A DNA stretch of 64,000 nt, from NCBI RefSeq assembly GCF_037975245.1, contig NC_092565.1, positions 9,282,499 to 9,346,498 on the forward strand. The letters are read 5' to 3'. Both the position numbers and the translations under genes were made by a program. Shown piece after piece: positions 38,939 through 53,500 of this stretch. The stretch's first letter is position 1, and each line of letters begins with the position of its first letter. The notes beneath the pieces were generated by a model, which had not been told where the DNA came from, did not search any database, and was given only the letters and a program-made list of their open reading frames with translations. Origin of the DNA: Apostichopus japonicus (lineage: Eukaryota; Echinodermata; Holothuroidea; Aspidochirotida; Stichopodidae).

Positions 38939-39552
38939 TACAACACCCAACAAACTCAACGGATGGTGGATGTCCAGTCCAAGGATGTCACAATAAGACT
39001 TGAAAGATGTTAACCACCAATGAAAGGCTCAAATTCAGGACTCTTTATATGGAAGATGGAATCATGCCTCACTGCTAAAGTGAAAAGTCTAAAAAACAGT
39101 GTCTTGATGATCTTGAATGGTGCAGGTTATGATTGCAAGGCAAATGTTACAAAGCAATCTTGAATTGACTTGTGAATGACTGAATATGTAAATATACTGC
39201 TGTAAAGATTTTTACCTCACCTATGATATTTGGTATGACTGGGTCAGTTCTGCTCGACATCTTAAAGATATGGCTTTCATCATAAGGAAGGTGCAGAGTG
39301 GAAACTGTTGTACAGTCGTTATACCACAAGTGGGTAGCCTGAAGCCCAGACTCATGTGGCCCACAAAGTTTTCAAAACCCTACTGATGAGGCCAGTGGCA
39401 CCCTTAGTTATCCGAGTGATGGTTTCATTAAACCATAAATCAACTGAAACAGTGGTTGTGTGTAGACTCTGTAGAGGAAACCTTTGGAAGGTTTGGACTT
39501 TCCTGTGCTAGGAGATTAACATATATATATATATATATATAGATATATATAT

Positions 39553-39618
<66 letters not shown>

Positions 39619-42600
39619 ATTCTTGCCACAGGAGTTGGAACATCCTTAAGTGTTGTGGCCTGTAGATTGGATACAAAACTTTACTGTGGTTCAGGTTGCT
39701 AACATCAAATTTGTCCCCACCACTGACTTATATTGTAAACAAGTTTATGTCTAGTTGTAATATGAAAATCAAGGGTACATTTTCAAGATTTACAAATATT
39801 ATCATGTACTATATTAATGGTTTTCAGCTATTTTTGAGATGTCAGGACAAAGTAAGACAAACATGCTCACATCTGAGGTGATGTGTACCAACTCCTGAAA
39901 TTTTTTATTGCTTTATCTGTTGGGGATGGTTACTAACCTGCTGGAATATGAAACAGTCTCAGGATGTGTGCCTGTTTTGAATCTGTAGTAATGCTCTGAT
40001 TATTCCTGGGGTAGATATATCTTCATGACTTGAATAACCAGATACTGTATTGTCAAATCAATGTTTATAAACATTACATGATAAAGTTTCAATGAAAGTG
40101 ACCATATAGAGATGCTGTTTGCTCGTAAGCAAACTGAAAAACATGACATGAAAAGAAAATATCATCTTTTTGTTAAATTTATTTCAGCACATTTTAATTT
40201 ACCTGCACCGTTTCAAATACTTGCAGCTTTATCTACACAACTTTAACATTACCTCAAGTCCAGACTACTTAGAATCATAAATTCAAAAACCAAATGAAAA
40301 ACATGTCCTTTGTTCTCCTCCCCACAGCTTTCTTAGTTTTCAATAAGTAATTTCAAAGTGCAAACTTTTTTAACTTGATCATTTTAACAAACAACTAGAA
40401 ACAATACACTCCGAGGAAGATATTTGTGCCATGTACAAGGTGCAAAACTGGTCAGTTCAAGGACGACTGAATCGCCTGTTCATCTACATGAAGTGTTGAT
40501 AATACCTTATCCACATTAAATGTGCACCAGATGCTTTCAACAGTTTGTGCGTGTTTAAGAAGTATACAGGAATCATTCTATTGTGCTGGTAAGGTAATTA
40601 TTATAAAGCAGAGGACCAAAAATGGTGAAAATTACTTTGAGCAAACAGATATTGATTATCAACTAGTGAACTTGGCCTCATAAAGTAAAATAAACATAAC
40701 AAATTCAACATTCCTGGTATGGAAGAAGCAAGCAGAACATGTTGTGAGAAGAAATACTTCAGTTAAATCCCAGTTTTGGACAACTTGTGCTTCATAAAAA
40801 TCCTCCAGATGGGGAAGGTTTAAAATTTCTTGAAACAGCCTTTTACGGCCAAATTACATTTGAAGGCTGACGTTCACAAAAACATAAGTGTTTACCACTT
40901 GGCTGGAATGAGAAAATTTTACATAACTATATGCATCACCACCTCCCCCACCCCCAAGGAAAGGGAAAATCCAATCCTCGATAGATTTGTGTCCCATTTC
41001 TTCTGCTTCACAATTATTTATGCTTATTAATTTATACATTACGTACACAAGAATTAGAATGAGATTATTACAATGTAATACATTGGATACCATTGTACAT
41101 AACAATAACAAACCATACACAAACAGATCAGTAACTGCTATTTACAGAACCTCAAACGACATGTTATAGAACTTGTTCTATTCATAGCGTAACAACGTTG
41201 TATATTTTCCCTCTCAATGCGTTTTAAGTGAACAAGAGCTAACTGTTCATATTCAAATTGTCCAATATTCCACAGCATACCCAGATGAAAGTACTACTTT
41301 CTTTCATTCCACTTCTATTATTGCAAGTCTTTGGAAGAAAAACATTTCCTTGTGCAAAGTCTACCTTGCTTGGATATAATATATATATAAACACGACAGG
41401 GAGTAATTTTCCTTAGTGATAAATTTATATTTTCACTCCCACTTGAGAAAGTAAAAAGTAGTGTTGTAAATAAGCAGTGACTTGTGCAGTAACAAACAAG
41501 CAGTAAAAAGCAGTGTTGTAAACAAGCGAGGTGATTCAAACAGGTCTGTAACTTTTTTCCCCTTGATTTAATACAGTACTTCAGGTCGGGTAAAATCACT
41601 GACTACAACACGACTACCATAATAAAATGTAGTGATTTGTTACATTTCTGGTAAAAAGCACCTGGTCATTTAATAACAACATCATGAAAACAACCAAAAC
41701 TAACCTTCATGCATCCAGAGTTACAGCTGCAGTTATCGATAGGAATTAAACAGCTCTGAAATTGCAAATGGATCAAGTCACAATTTCATACTTCATTGAT
41801 GATGTAACTTTGAAAGTTTCTCAACGTCTTCAAGACGTATAACACCATGTACAACCAATCGAGTAATAAACAAAAATATTTGTGAGTTTCCTTACAAATT
41901 TTCAGAAGCCCTTCCAAAGAAGACTGACAGCCATGATCCAGTTACACTGTAAGATCATGTAGCCTTGGGAGCTATTGGCTGGGCCTCCGATTATGCTAGA
42001 GTGTTAAATATAGGCCACACATAATCAACATGAACCACCATTTTTGAAGTATGTACACTCACTTCAGGCATTTCCTCAACTAAATGACCACTCTTCAAAG
42101 TCTTAAGAATACTCTGAGAGATCACCCCTTCCTGGAAACCTTTATTGTAGCAAGCTTCCATTGGGTCCAGTGCGGATGACATTTGGAATTTACCATACCT
42201 CAAGCAAGATGGAAGCAAATGTGCTCATTTATTAAACTACCTACAAACTCCAGAGAAAGGTAAGGGACAAGAGAGGTGGCCATCACTAACTAGTCAAAGC
42301 AGTTGTCTTTGGTTAGGCTTGAAGACAGTTTTAAAGCTTGTTTGAAAAGTTCTTGTAATATCTATGACATTACAAGTTCAGTGGGATCCTACCTTGAATT
42401 GGACTTTAACAAATCCTGTGTTTCTCCATTTTTGATTTGATGACATTTCTCCATCAAGTGGGTATAAACTAAGCATCAACCTCATACACCAAGAGCCTCA
42501 AGCTATTGCTTGTTGGATTACCAGAATCTATCCCTCTGACCCTATCCCCACCTCAACTCCCCCCCCCCAATCACCCTATCTTAAGTAAAATCAAATATGC

Positions 42601-43753
42601 TATTAGGGTTACCAATCTAACAAAGAAGATAATGAGATAAGTGTCTAAGGCAACCATATTGCCCGTTTGACACAAAACATAAATGGCATGAAACTGACAA
42701 TATTGCAGTTTTTGGCAAAGCTGCTAATATACTGAAAAACATTCATAAAGCATCGTACCCAGGAACTAAACCATCAACATTGCTTCAACAACATAAATCA
42801 AATAAAAAAAACACTACTAAAAGTGAAGAAAACAAATAAATAAGACTAACATAATGCCAGCATTGTTTACTATGACACAAACAATAAATATCATATTGGT
42901 TAAGTTTGTACCAGCATTGCACCTTACAACCCACTGCACAGAGACATCCAGTTGGTCACTACTAGTTGACAAAACTATGAGTTTAGCTGACTCTCGCAGT
43001 TGAAAATGGGGGTGTTCAGTTCCTCCATACCTCCTGGATACAAACCTGAATATCAATTCTTCCATTTGTAAAAGTCTCCATATTTTTGACAACAAAGTTG
43101 TCTTTTTGCGAAAGCAATGTATATACCCTGCTCTAAATTATGTTCGCTGAGAGACTAACAAAGTAATTTCTCTGCTCTGTTTCCAAACTCACTATCAAAT
43201 TGCGGAGTACCCATCAAACTAAGGTCAGATTTGCAACCAGGAAACTAATGGCGAAGACTGACAATATATAATTTGTAACAACAGTAAAAATAAGAAGGGT
43301 TACTTCAGCTTCCAAGAATCACTCTTCTAGGCATACACCACGTTGATGATGCCAAACAAGAACACAGACTACTTCATTGATGGAATCTCAAAAAAAAAAA
43401 AAAAAAAAAAAAATTAAATATAAACCAAACCACACACATTATGATTATTTTCCTAAATGGACAATGCATGGATGGCCATCGAGAAATCAAACTTTTCATT
43501 TTCTCAGTTTAATCACAAATGATATTATTGTGACATAACAACAGACATCAATACTTAGTACTATGTTACCTCAACGAAAACATGAAGGAAACTACAAAGT
43601 CTTTGGAACCAGGGGATCACACACTAAATGTTACTTTTCTATTAAGGTAGTGTTTCATTCATTTGAAACTCTTGCAACTTTCTGATGAAGATATTTTCCC
43701 AAATGCCCACACATATGACAATATACTAAGTATTATAACTGACAAAATTAACT
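38939..43753. other. 3' flanks of ANAPC10 and ALDH18A1 (convergent genes)
   Basis: The two genes converge here. No canonical AATAAA follows ANAPC10 for more than 1.7 kb (first at about 40687); AATAAG near 38992 is a possible signal. An AT microsatellite (39520-39616) and a 24-bp A-run (about 43390-43413) are present. Minus-strand open frames at 41991-42218 and 42817-43095 have exon-like composition but no recognised homology or convincing splice partners; they may be part of a long ALDH18A1 3' UTR. Confidence 0.5.
39520..39616. repeat. (AT)n microsatellite
   Basis: About 95 bp of AT dinucleotides with a few single-base interruptions, located 0.6 kb past the ANAPC10 stop codon. Confidence 0.95.
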
Positions 43754-46700
43754 TTAAGATGAAGTCGTTGTTCCTTCTCCTTCTTCTTCTGCCTCTACTT
43801 CAGCGTGCAACGGTAATTTCTGATGGAGATACGTTTTACCTCCAACTTGGGAGAAATCCTGGACGCATTCTCCTGTCCCTTCCAGAATCCATTTTGTGGT
43901 CAAGAGACCTTCGACGCCGACAGGACCTCTGGCGTGAATTCGAGTAGTACTGATGCCGACTTCTGCACCTGTAGGTTGACCCGAACCAAATCAAGAAACC
44001 GGTTAAAAATAGCCGCTTCATTGAGGTTTAGTTTTTGTCAAAACTATTTATTCAAGGATAATCTAACAATTATAGAAGCTTGCATGTATTGCTGATATAT
44101 TAAACTTCCATGACAAGAATGTGAGCAATAGATGCTGAATTAAAATTGAAGTAATTATGGCTGGAATGAGATGGTAAAGAATAAACCCTTTAAAAGCAGT
44201 GTTTCTTAACCTTTTCCCACTGCTCCCACCTATTAGCAATTGAAAACAAAACATTTGCACCTCTTTACCAGCTCTGTAAAATGGGGCTAATTCTTTCAGG
44301 AAATAAATTGTTTATGCCTGTAGCTTCGGACCCCCTGGAGTCCTACCTAACATCCCAGGAGGGTGCCTTAAATGGGATATGCTGGGGGCTGACAATGATT
44401 GCTCAACAAAATAACTGAAGTTTTCAAAATGGTGATATTTTGTGCATGCATCTGGCAACAACAAAGTGAGTGATGTAACCATGGCAATTGAGATAAATAT
44501 GCCTTTGTTTCTTTACTTTATATAACATTTTCCCGCATTTAGAGGAAAGTAATATTTCTACAGAAAAGTTGCATTATTGATGGACTACACATTAACAGCT
44601 AAAACAACATTCCGAATATAATGTATCAGGGTTCAAGGATAAATGAATGAGAAGATTTTACTGGGAAAGTAAAGTGTTCTGAAGACCATCTACAGTAATG
44701 ACACCACAGACTGCATACTGTGATCCACCTCCTTGAGGAAAGCATGGTTTAACCAGTCAGAATAGGTCACATGCAATCGACCATACCTCTCAAGTTAGGG
44801 ACAAGATATCGAAATGGCATTTTCAAATAACGGTGTGGAATATCATTTCTTTACTATATGTGTGACATTATTTGCCGTGAGAATTTCAGTTCAAATTAAT
44901 GGGGCAATCCCAGAATTACGACTGATTCTAGCCAGACCGTGTTTGGCTTACCGAGACCAAATCTGTACCCATCAGCAAACCTTGAGCTGGCATTATGGAA
45001 AACACAAGCACTGTCAACAGATTCCAGGAAATGGTTAGCAACTGATTCTGTTAAAAGGAAAAGGAAATTGTTCAATATGATCGTGTCACATGTTTTCAAC
45101 ACTGCAATAATACCAGGCAAACCTAACTACTGTAACCGTACCAACCTATAAACCGCAACAATCTTTTTAAGTCCCACACCTAGCCTAACAGCTTAAATGA
45201 TCTCTCTCAATTCCCCTTGGTAGCCGGCAGTCTCATTATCATGACGAGGAAGTCTTTTTCCTATAGTTGATCACAGCCTCAAAGAATGGGCACATCAAAA
45301 CTTTAAGGCCCAAATACTGATATTTACACAAGCTTGTATGTAAACACATACACTGTAACATTTCTAATTTGTCAAAACTTGTGTTACAAGATCATTCTTT
45401 CATGGATGGTTTCCTCTTCACCCAGCTATGAGGTAATAACTTCACAATGCTCTTTTAAATATGGGAGGGGTGGTTACTATAGCAACATTTTCACTGTAAC
45501 ACATCTTCCATTGTGTGATACTATACACACACTTATGGATGGATGTTTGTTTACACATGGGGTATAGGTCTCCCTCGATGAGGGTGTGTAATTGTCTGCT
45601 TGACTGACTAAGGTTCTTCCAAAGTCACTAATTGGGATGTATACCAAGTGTGATAACAAAACACATGCACCCAGTACATCCAAAATAACACTGTTTCAGA
45701 GTGACTATCATCAGACAGCAGCAAGAAAAAAATAAATGGATGGGCTATAAATGTCATAAGACTCCCATTCTGTGTTTGAATGGCCACAGTTATGACAATG
45801 TTTGGCATACCCACCCCCTGTTGTAACTACAGTATACTTAAGGCTATAAGAACAAACTGTTTGAACACTAACTTTAATCTTCTGTGACAATCACAGCTGG
45901 GTGTGGACTGTGGACTGCCACACTCACTTATGATTTATGATAAATGATATTGAGTGACATATCCACACCCTGTCATAAGTAGAGACTGCTTAAAGGGAAT
46001 TAGAAAAGCATATTTTAAGACTAGCTTACCATCTTCTGTGACTATCACATCTGTGTGTGAGCTGCCATATTTATGGATGTGGTCAACAGCACTGTTCACT
46101 CCATCTACAACCTCTACAGCACACTCCAGTCCACTGTACTCAACCTTCAGAGATTTGGCCTCAGCTGGACCAAACTTCAAGGAACATGCCAACCTTGGGC
46201 CTGGATGAATTTTGACCTAACAAAATTAGAACAAGAATAGTCAAAATGGCAAGGTCACATTATTTGTAATTGATTGTAATGTCTTATAGTGTCCATCATT
46301 GCCTGAATTTTTATCAAAACTATTAAGATATATGCTGGAATTGTTTTACCAAAACTATTCAAATATATGCTGGGATAGTCTCCCAAACTTTGAAAAGACC
46401 ATAATGAGCTGGAAAACTACATTGGATAGCTACCCAATGTGAAGTGTAAGTTAACAAGCCATTCTGATTCTCCCCCATACACATACACATGGGGCTGATC
46501 AACATCCTAAAGTAACTGTCTTCTTGGTCAATTATTATTTTAAGATTCTGTTAGTTTTTGAATAGCATTCAAGACTGGGTTAATCTATTCAACAACATAA
46601 TCCCACATGAGTAAGACATCAATATGGAGAAAGTCAAGCAACAAAAAATTTCTGAAAGATTGCATCATCAAATACGATGGAAGCTTTAACAACTAAAATT

Positions 46701-49700
46701 TGTATAGAGGGTTAGATCATCACAACCTGTTATTACATATCCTGTATTTAACAATGTTGCACATAGCATGACACACAGCATTAATCAGACAACATACTTG
46801 GGGTGAATATTGCTTGGAATTATTTACCTTTTCGGCTCGTAACATATCCAAAAGTTCATCAAAGAGAGGGGTATCTTGAAGATTCTTGTGAATTAAGAGC
46901 GTCTCCATGGCATTGCATGCAGCAGGGTAGTCACATTTAGAATCACGCACTGTAAGATGAGTCCAATATAAAAACAATGAGTCTTGACACTCTGGTAGTC
47001 AAACTATTCAACTTGGTGACCCTAATTTTCATCATTGTTTGCTGGATGTTGTCTCCTGAGGATGGGAGTCTATCGGAAGGAGGCCTTTTTGTATGATTAT
47101 GGGAGAGTAGTCCCAAAATGGTGTTACACTTAGCAACTTTTGAAGTACTTTATGTTCAAGTATTTCCCACATTTTTTGCCACAAGTATAAAAAAATTGTT
47201 GTTTCTTCTGAATTTTCCGGCTTTTTTTTTGACCTCCATAAATTTTGGCGACTCTGAACAGGGTTACACCCGAAAGTTTGCATATCAAGGTTTTAACAGA
47301 CATTATAGGAGTAGGATATTCTACATTCGTCTTTCTCGAGAGGTTCAATATATAGGTTAACTTAAAGCCATAATCTTAATCTCCATCAGCACGCCAGGGA
47401 ATGATAAATTTTTCTAAAAACCTGACAAAAAATCCTTCGACCTGCCGAACGGTTTTTGCAACCCACGTTTGGTTCACAGCACATAGTTTGCGGACCATCG
47501 CTTTGACATTTGAAAATGCGCTCTTTAACACCACTGCCATAACAGTTTACTTGCCTCGGGATTGAATAGGCTCTCGCAGTAGATTGGGGGAAATTTGAGC
47601 TGAGGAAGTGACTTTTCCATGCTCGTTCCCTTTGCTAGGCTTGGCGAATTGATTACGTAACACACAGGCTAATGTTCCAGACTAATAACCTTGAAAGGTG
47701 CAGAAGTGGCCAGTGGCGAATAATGAACGGCAGTCTTACTAAAGGGTGGATTTTAGAACGACATTTGTGGGTCAACATAGTGACTGATTACTGACTGATT
47801 GATAATCTCACCAATTTTAACCGCCATGTCTGGATCAGCCTTCTTGTCGATGTAAACATGGCAGATGCCATCAGCATGGCCTAGGACTGGGATGGCTTTG
47901 CTCTCCTTCTTGATCCGAGAGACCATTTCGTTGGATCCTCTAGGGATGACCAGGTCTATGAGTCCTTCCAATTGAAGTAAATCTCCAATCTGTTCTCTCG
48001 TGTTGATCTTTGATATCAAGAATTTAAAGAGTTACCATGACCACCAATCATTTCGTTTTAACTTTTTTACTCCCTTTTATCTCTCATTCAAAATCAAGCA
48101 AACAGTTTTGTATTTTTTTCCTTGGTGTATTTAACTTGAATGTTATCCCTAACTTTTGCACCTATTACAGGTATTTGTAGTAGATGGATAGATGTAGCAG
48201 AAAATATATTGAAAACTATGATAGTGTAAGAAACATGATTGTGAGTTGGAATAGTTCATTTGCCTGAGCATCCTCGCTACATTCCCCAACAAATAGATTA
48301 AATTTATGTAATAATCAGGCAACAATGTACTGTGTATAGAACGAAACATCTTAAAAATTATTCCTCTCAGAGCAGCTTTGCAATCTTTTGTGCCAGACGA
48401 TATTGGTCGTACTCGTATCTATGTATTTCTGTGCCAACCACTTCCTATCTCACTCCATGAACAAAACAGCCAATTGACACTATAAATGTATGAGAGCAAA
48501 CTAATGATTACTATAAACTTTGAGAACATTTTGTTATTTACCAATTGCACCGCATCCTTGGCACCGTGTAAATCAAGGGCTTCTTCTACTAGTGAATGGA
48601 GCACCTTGTTACTCTCTGTGGCTTCCTTTCCACCTTTCAGGAGGATACCGTTCGCGCTACTGATAGCCAGGGAGGCAACCTAAATGGGTAATAAAATAAA
48701 TGTGTGGTATCAAGACAAAGATTCAACGTTAGATGGATGAAGACATTTTTATAATACACAGAAAACTTAAAAGGCTGACCGTATGCAGAATTTTAGCCTT
48801 GATATATCACAGTATATGCCACGAGAAAGGAAAAATTTCAGTGCTAGAGATGTTCTTATTTTCAAGATATTCAGCTTCCAAATATTAAAAACTCTCTGGT
48901 ATGCTCCTTCAAGGCTAAATTGTTGATGATGTGCAGGCCTAAAATATTACTGTTAATCTATTGATTTTAAATCCATTGTTCTTTTTTTAAATTTTAACAA
49001 CTGAATCACTGCATGTTCTTTTAAAGTTCATATGAGCAAAAGAACCCTGCATGGATATAATTCAATACCATGTGTCTTTACAAATTATATGTAACGCATT
49101 ATAAAACTTATATTTGAGGCCACAACATTGTCATGATCTCCGATCCAGTTCTGTGTTGCATCCGAGGAAGTGACCTACAGGTCTGGATACAAAAATATTT
49201 TCAAACTCATTTGAAAAGGGAAAAATATGTTGGCTTCATCAATAAAAAACAGTACATTTTGAACAACATTGAAAAGAAATATTCAACTTGAACTATTTGG
49301 AGAAAAAAAACCGTCTTTTAGGGGGAATTCTTTACCTGAGGGAGACAGTCCGGACGAGATTCGAATATGACAATGAGGACGCCGATCGGAACCGTAATCT
49401 TCCGCAACACCATTCCCTCGGCAACCAACGTCCTACTTATTACTCTTCCAACTGTGTCACTAGAGGAAGCAGCAATCTGCTTCAGACCCTCTGCTAGACT
49501 CAACAACTTGTGTTCGTTTAATGATAACCTGGCTACCATTGGTGGAGCCATAGAAGCTGTTTGAATATAAAAGAAGAAAAATGAAGAGAATCAAAGAACA
49601 AGGACATTTTTGGCCAGAATGGGAATTTAGCAAGTGAATTCAAGAATACAAAGGCCTGTCTGCTCTACTTACTACGATAAATGGTTTAAAAAGGTTAAAG

Positions 49701-50580
49701 TTCAAGGTTTTCAGTCTTGTATTGATTGAGGCAAGGGCATTCTGACACAACTTTGTAACAGTTAACCCCTGGTCACTGGTAACTTGTCAAACCCACACAC
49801 CCCCCAACTATGTACAATTCAAGCAGTTGTTTTCAATGGCACAACTTTGCTTTTGCTCTGTAAGGCTTAAACAGTCCAGACCTGTACAACATATGGACCG
49901 GGAGGCTTAAACAGTCCAGAACTGTACAACATATGGACTGTGAGGCTTAAACAGTCCAGACCTGTACAACATATGGACTCTGAGGCTTAAACAGTCCAAA
50001 CCTGTACAACATATGGACTGTGAGGCTTAAATAGTCCAGACCTGTACAACATATGGACTGTGAGGCTTAAACAGTCCAAACCTGTACAAAATATGGACTA
50101 TGAGGCTTACATAGTCCAGACCTGTACAGCATATGGACTGTGAGGCTTAAACAGTCCAAAAATGTACAACATATGGACTGTGAGGCTGAAGCAGTCCAGA
50201 CCTATACAACATATGGACTGTGAGGCTGAAACAGTCCAGACCTATACAACATATGGACTGTGAGGCTTAAACAGTCCAGACCTACACAACATATGGTCAA
50301 ATGTATGACATTGTCTCTGTTAAGCCTACCATCACATTGACATAAATGCTTCAATGGCGGAACACATCAATGTTCGAGATATTAAATTCCTTAAATTTGC
50401 TTTATACTCTAATTCTGTTGATTCTGCATGCTACTTCTGTTTGTAAAATGAATGGCAATGAGGATCACAGTGTAAAGACATACTCATTCGAGCTCTGTTC
50501 AAATCACGCTTGTTAGCAGTCAGGATCACTTCTTTCCTCTCAATGAGTAGATCTGCCAGACGATTAATTATTTCAGCTCT
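43754..50580 (-). other. ALDH18A1: ALDH18A1 exons 7-14: gamma-glutamyl phosphate reductase domain
   Basis: Residues about 408-815 form an ALDH-fold reductase. Exon 8 gives [13 protein letters not shown] and [19 protein letters not shown]; exon 9 the ILLKGGKEA loop; exon 10 [14 protein letters not shown] and [12 protein letters not shown]; exon 11 [18 protein letters not shown] with the catalytic Cys at 636; exon 12 [16 protein letters not shown]; exon 13 [20 protein letters not shown]; exon 14 [20 protein letters not shown]. These match the family block by block. The last 18 residues ([10 protein letters not shown] and on) have no counterpart in vertebrates. Confidence 0.93.
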
Positions 50581-53500
50581 CTGTCGAGAAACAGGAAAAG
50601 AAAACACACAATGATAAATATTCTGCTTTTGTGATGTCATGATGAAGGTACCAACAACATAACAAAGCTCATAAACTTGTCAACATGCCAGTTCTCTGCA
50701 TATGAGCAAATGAAGCTGAAGCAATAACAAATTATGAAAGATGCAGAGGAAATTACAACAGTACAAGTGGAGACTTTTTGTCTAATATTTTTGTATTTTA
50801 CCTTTTCAGGAGTCAAACTTTGCAAAAGTCTACCACCATCTCTCGCTCTGGTAGCTTGGATGTCTGGAGCAAGGCCCGCAGGCTTTGTCTCGGTGAAAAA
50901 CGTTCCCACATTGCGGCCGTTAACGATGTTTAGGACGACGTCATCTTTCTTCATGCCGTTAGCAATGACGACCGAACAGCCTCTCTCTAGGGTCCAGACC
51001 GCAGACTTAACCTGACACACAGTAAAATAAATATGTGTAACTTAGAAGGTTGAACATCTTTCATTTTTATGAACAATCTTTGAGATGGTTTTTAAATTCT
51101 GAAGAATTTTTTAAGGGAGTCTAGATAACTCTACTACCTTTAATTTAAATATGTCAATACAAGTATCATACCAAGGTTACACTGAGTTTTGTCTGATTAT
51201 TTATTCATCAATTTCATGTAGTATAGCACATAGCTAGAGTAAAGGTTACTTGCCATACATTTCTATAAGTAATTTCCTTCATTTTGGTGATGCTAGGTAT
51301 CACCGACCAGATGGTACGACTCCAGATTTAAAGTCATGTCACTAATACCATAACCTATACTGTTAAGTAAAGGATATTAGTCAAATTTGGTCATAAAAAA
51401 TTCATTACACATCACCATCAGTTTTAAAACCTCACAACAAATGAGATCAATTTTAGGACTGAAGAAAAATAGACATGATCACTCCCTCGTCAGATATTTG
51501 CCAAATTAAATCCCAAATTTTCATCTACACGTCTAATCCCTTTTGAGAGCATGCTAATATTATTTCACCACTGCCAAGTATAATACCTTTGATTCCATGC
51601 CTCCGAGTCCGACCCTCGATTTGCCTCCAAATTTGATGCCAACAACGTCACCGGGATACATGACATCATGTAGCCGGGATCCTTCCTCCTCCGGTGGGCC
51701 GCTGTAAATACCATCCACATCAGACAAGAGGATGAGCAGGTCGGAGTTCACCTCGACGGCCAATCGAGCGGCAAGGCTATCGTTATCTTTGATGCTTATG
51801 ACCTATCATATGGATAAATAATGTTAATATGATCACTTTAAAGCAAAAACGTTGATTTTCATATACAAAATAGTTCACCAAAGTAGAAATATGAATGAGG
51901 AAATACTTTAAAATACATCAACCACATGTCAGACATAATTATTTAAAATTAATCTATAAGTCTAACAATTAGAAAGAACTTATTCCCAAATATAGTTCTG
52001 CTTTAAATGAAAAAAAAAAAAAAAACACCAAACCAAATTTGTGTTTGGTATTTGAAAAGGTTGTCCAATACTGTAACTGTTAATTTTGTTGAAACAATAA
52101 TCATGTAACTTAAAGGGAATAATAATGGCATTGCAATGAAAATTGACTTATGAATGTTACTTTTCAGGTTTTGCAGTTTTTATGTTCAAATGAAGTCATT
52201 TTCTATCTTTACATGATCTCCTTTAAAAATTCCTACATAAAGCTGCTCATATTATGCATCAGTACTAGTCTTAAAACTAGAGGTGCGTGTCAGTAAATAA
52301 CATCATCATATTAGTCTATAATGAAAAATATCATCAGTTACAATGAGCGACTCTTTCCTTACAGATCTCAGGCTTCCAGACAAGCTACATTAGATTAACA
52401 TCCGATACAATGGATACATAATTATGTTAAATGACCTCTGGAGAGCATAGATTTGTGATGATGGAATTAAAATGAGCGAGAAAACACTCAGTGGTCAGTT
52501 GGCTACCATGAACCACAATCTGAAGAAAAACAACAAAACAGATACACTGATACAAGAAATAGTGTATGTCTTAGCTACAACAAACTTCAATGTTAAAAGA
52601 CTTTAATATGGTAGGCAGAGAAGTAGGCATGAATATGAGCTCCATGATAACAATGCACCAAATAAAAACTGACTTAGTGTTTTTGACTTTTTGACCCAAC
52701 CAGTCATTGAACTTGAGTGTATCAAACTAGTTGCACTTAAAATCTTGATCTCCTGTGAAGTAAACAAAACCAATTTTACAAACTATATTCTGGCACATGT
52801 TCATGCAACGCTTCCCACCTATAGATCCCACAAAGAGTGTTTCCCTTCTGCTTCTTAAGCAATGTAGCTCTTTCATTTTAACCTTGCCTGAGGTGATGTT
52901 AACTTGAAGTCAACTAGAGCAAGTAATTATTGACGTTTGATAAGAAATTTGTACAATATGCTAGAGCCATCTTCGGGATCAATCACACAAAATATGGCAG
53001 TCTGATGTGTTTAATGCAGAGAAATTATTATTACTATTATTAAATCCTATAAAGGACAGGGTAGTTAAAAACCATTTCCTTCCCCAAATAAGCACCCAGT
53101 GATTCTTTAAATGTATTAAGCCAGCCATCATCATATTAGATCACATAAGAGTTTGTTCAAATGCATCAAAAAAACTAAAGAAAACTGCACTTATATCTTT
53201 TGTCATATTATATGCTTGTGAACAATGATCTTGTGTACAGTGGCAATGACACTAGGCTTCAACTGTAACCCTTAGCTAGTATAGCAGGACCCTTCTGACT
53301 TTTATATTCAACAGATCATTTGAATGACTTCATTTTCATTTTCTGTTTACACTCTTTTGGATTATATCACCATAATTGTCTCCTAACTTCAAGTTGTTAA
53401 GTCACAAACTAAGTTTTCTTAAATATTTATTATTAATTTGTTACAGTTATATTATGATGACAAAGACATTATCAATATTGCTTGCCTGCATGGAGTTTTT

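Noticed and set aside
39440-39676. Tyr-Ile repeat protein
   Set aside because: It is the translation of an AT microsatellite. The same applies to 5607-5822.
41991-43095. Minus-strand frames at 41991-42218 and 42817-43095 as a further gene
   Set aside because: The composition is exon-like and a possible acceptor exists near 42205, but no homology, no chain of phase-compatible exons and no start support a gene. ALDH18A1 3' UTR is simpler.
43663-44095. Plus-strand frames opposite ALDH18A1 exon 14
   Set aside because: These are antisense shadows of the conserved last coding exon.
44199-44225. GCAGTGTTTCTTAACC, similar to a hAT (Charlie-like) terminus
   Set aside because: No matching inverted end or 8-bp duplication was found nearby.
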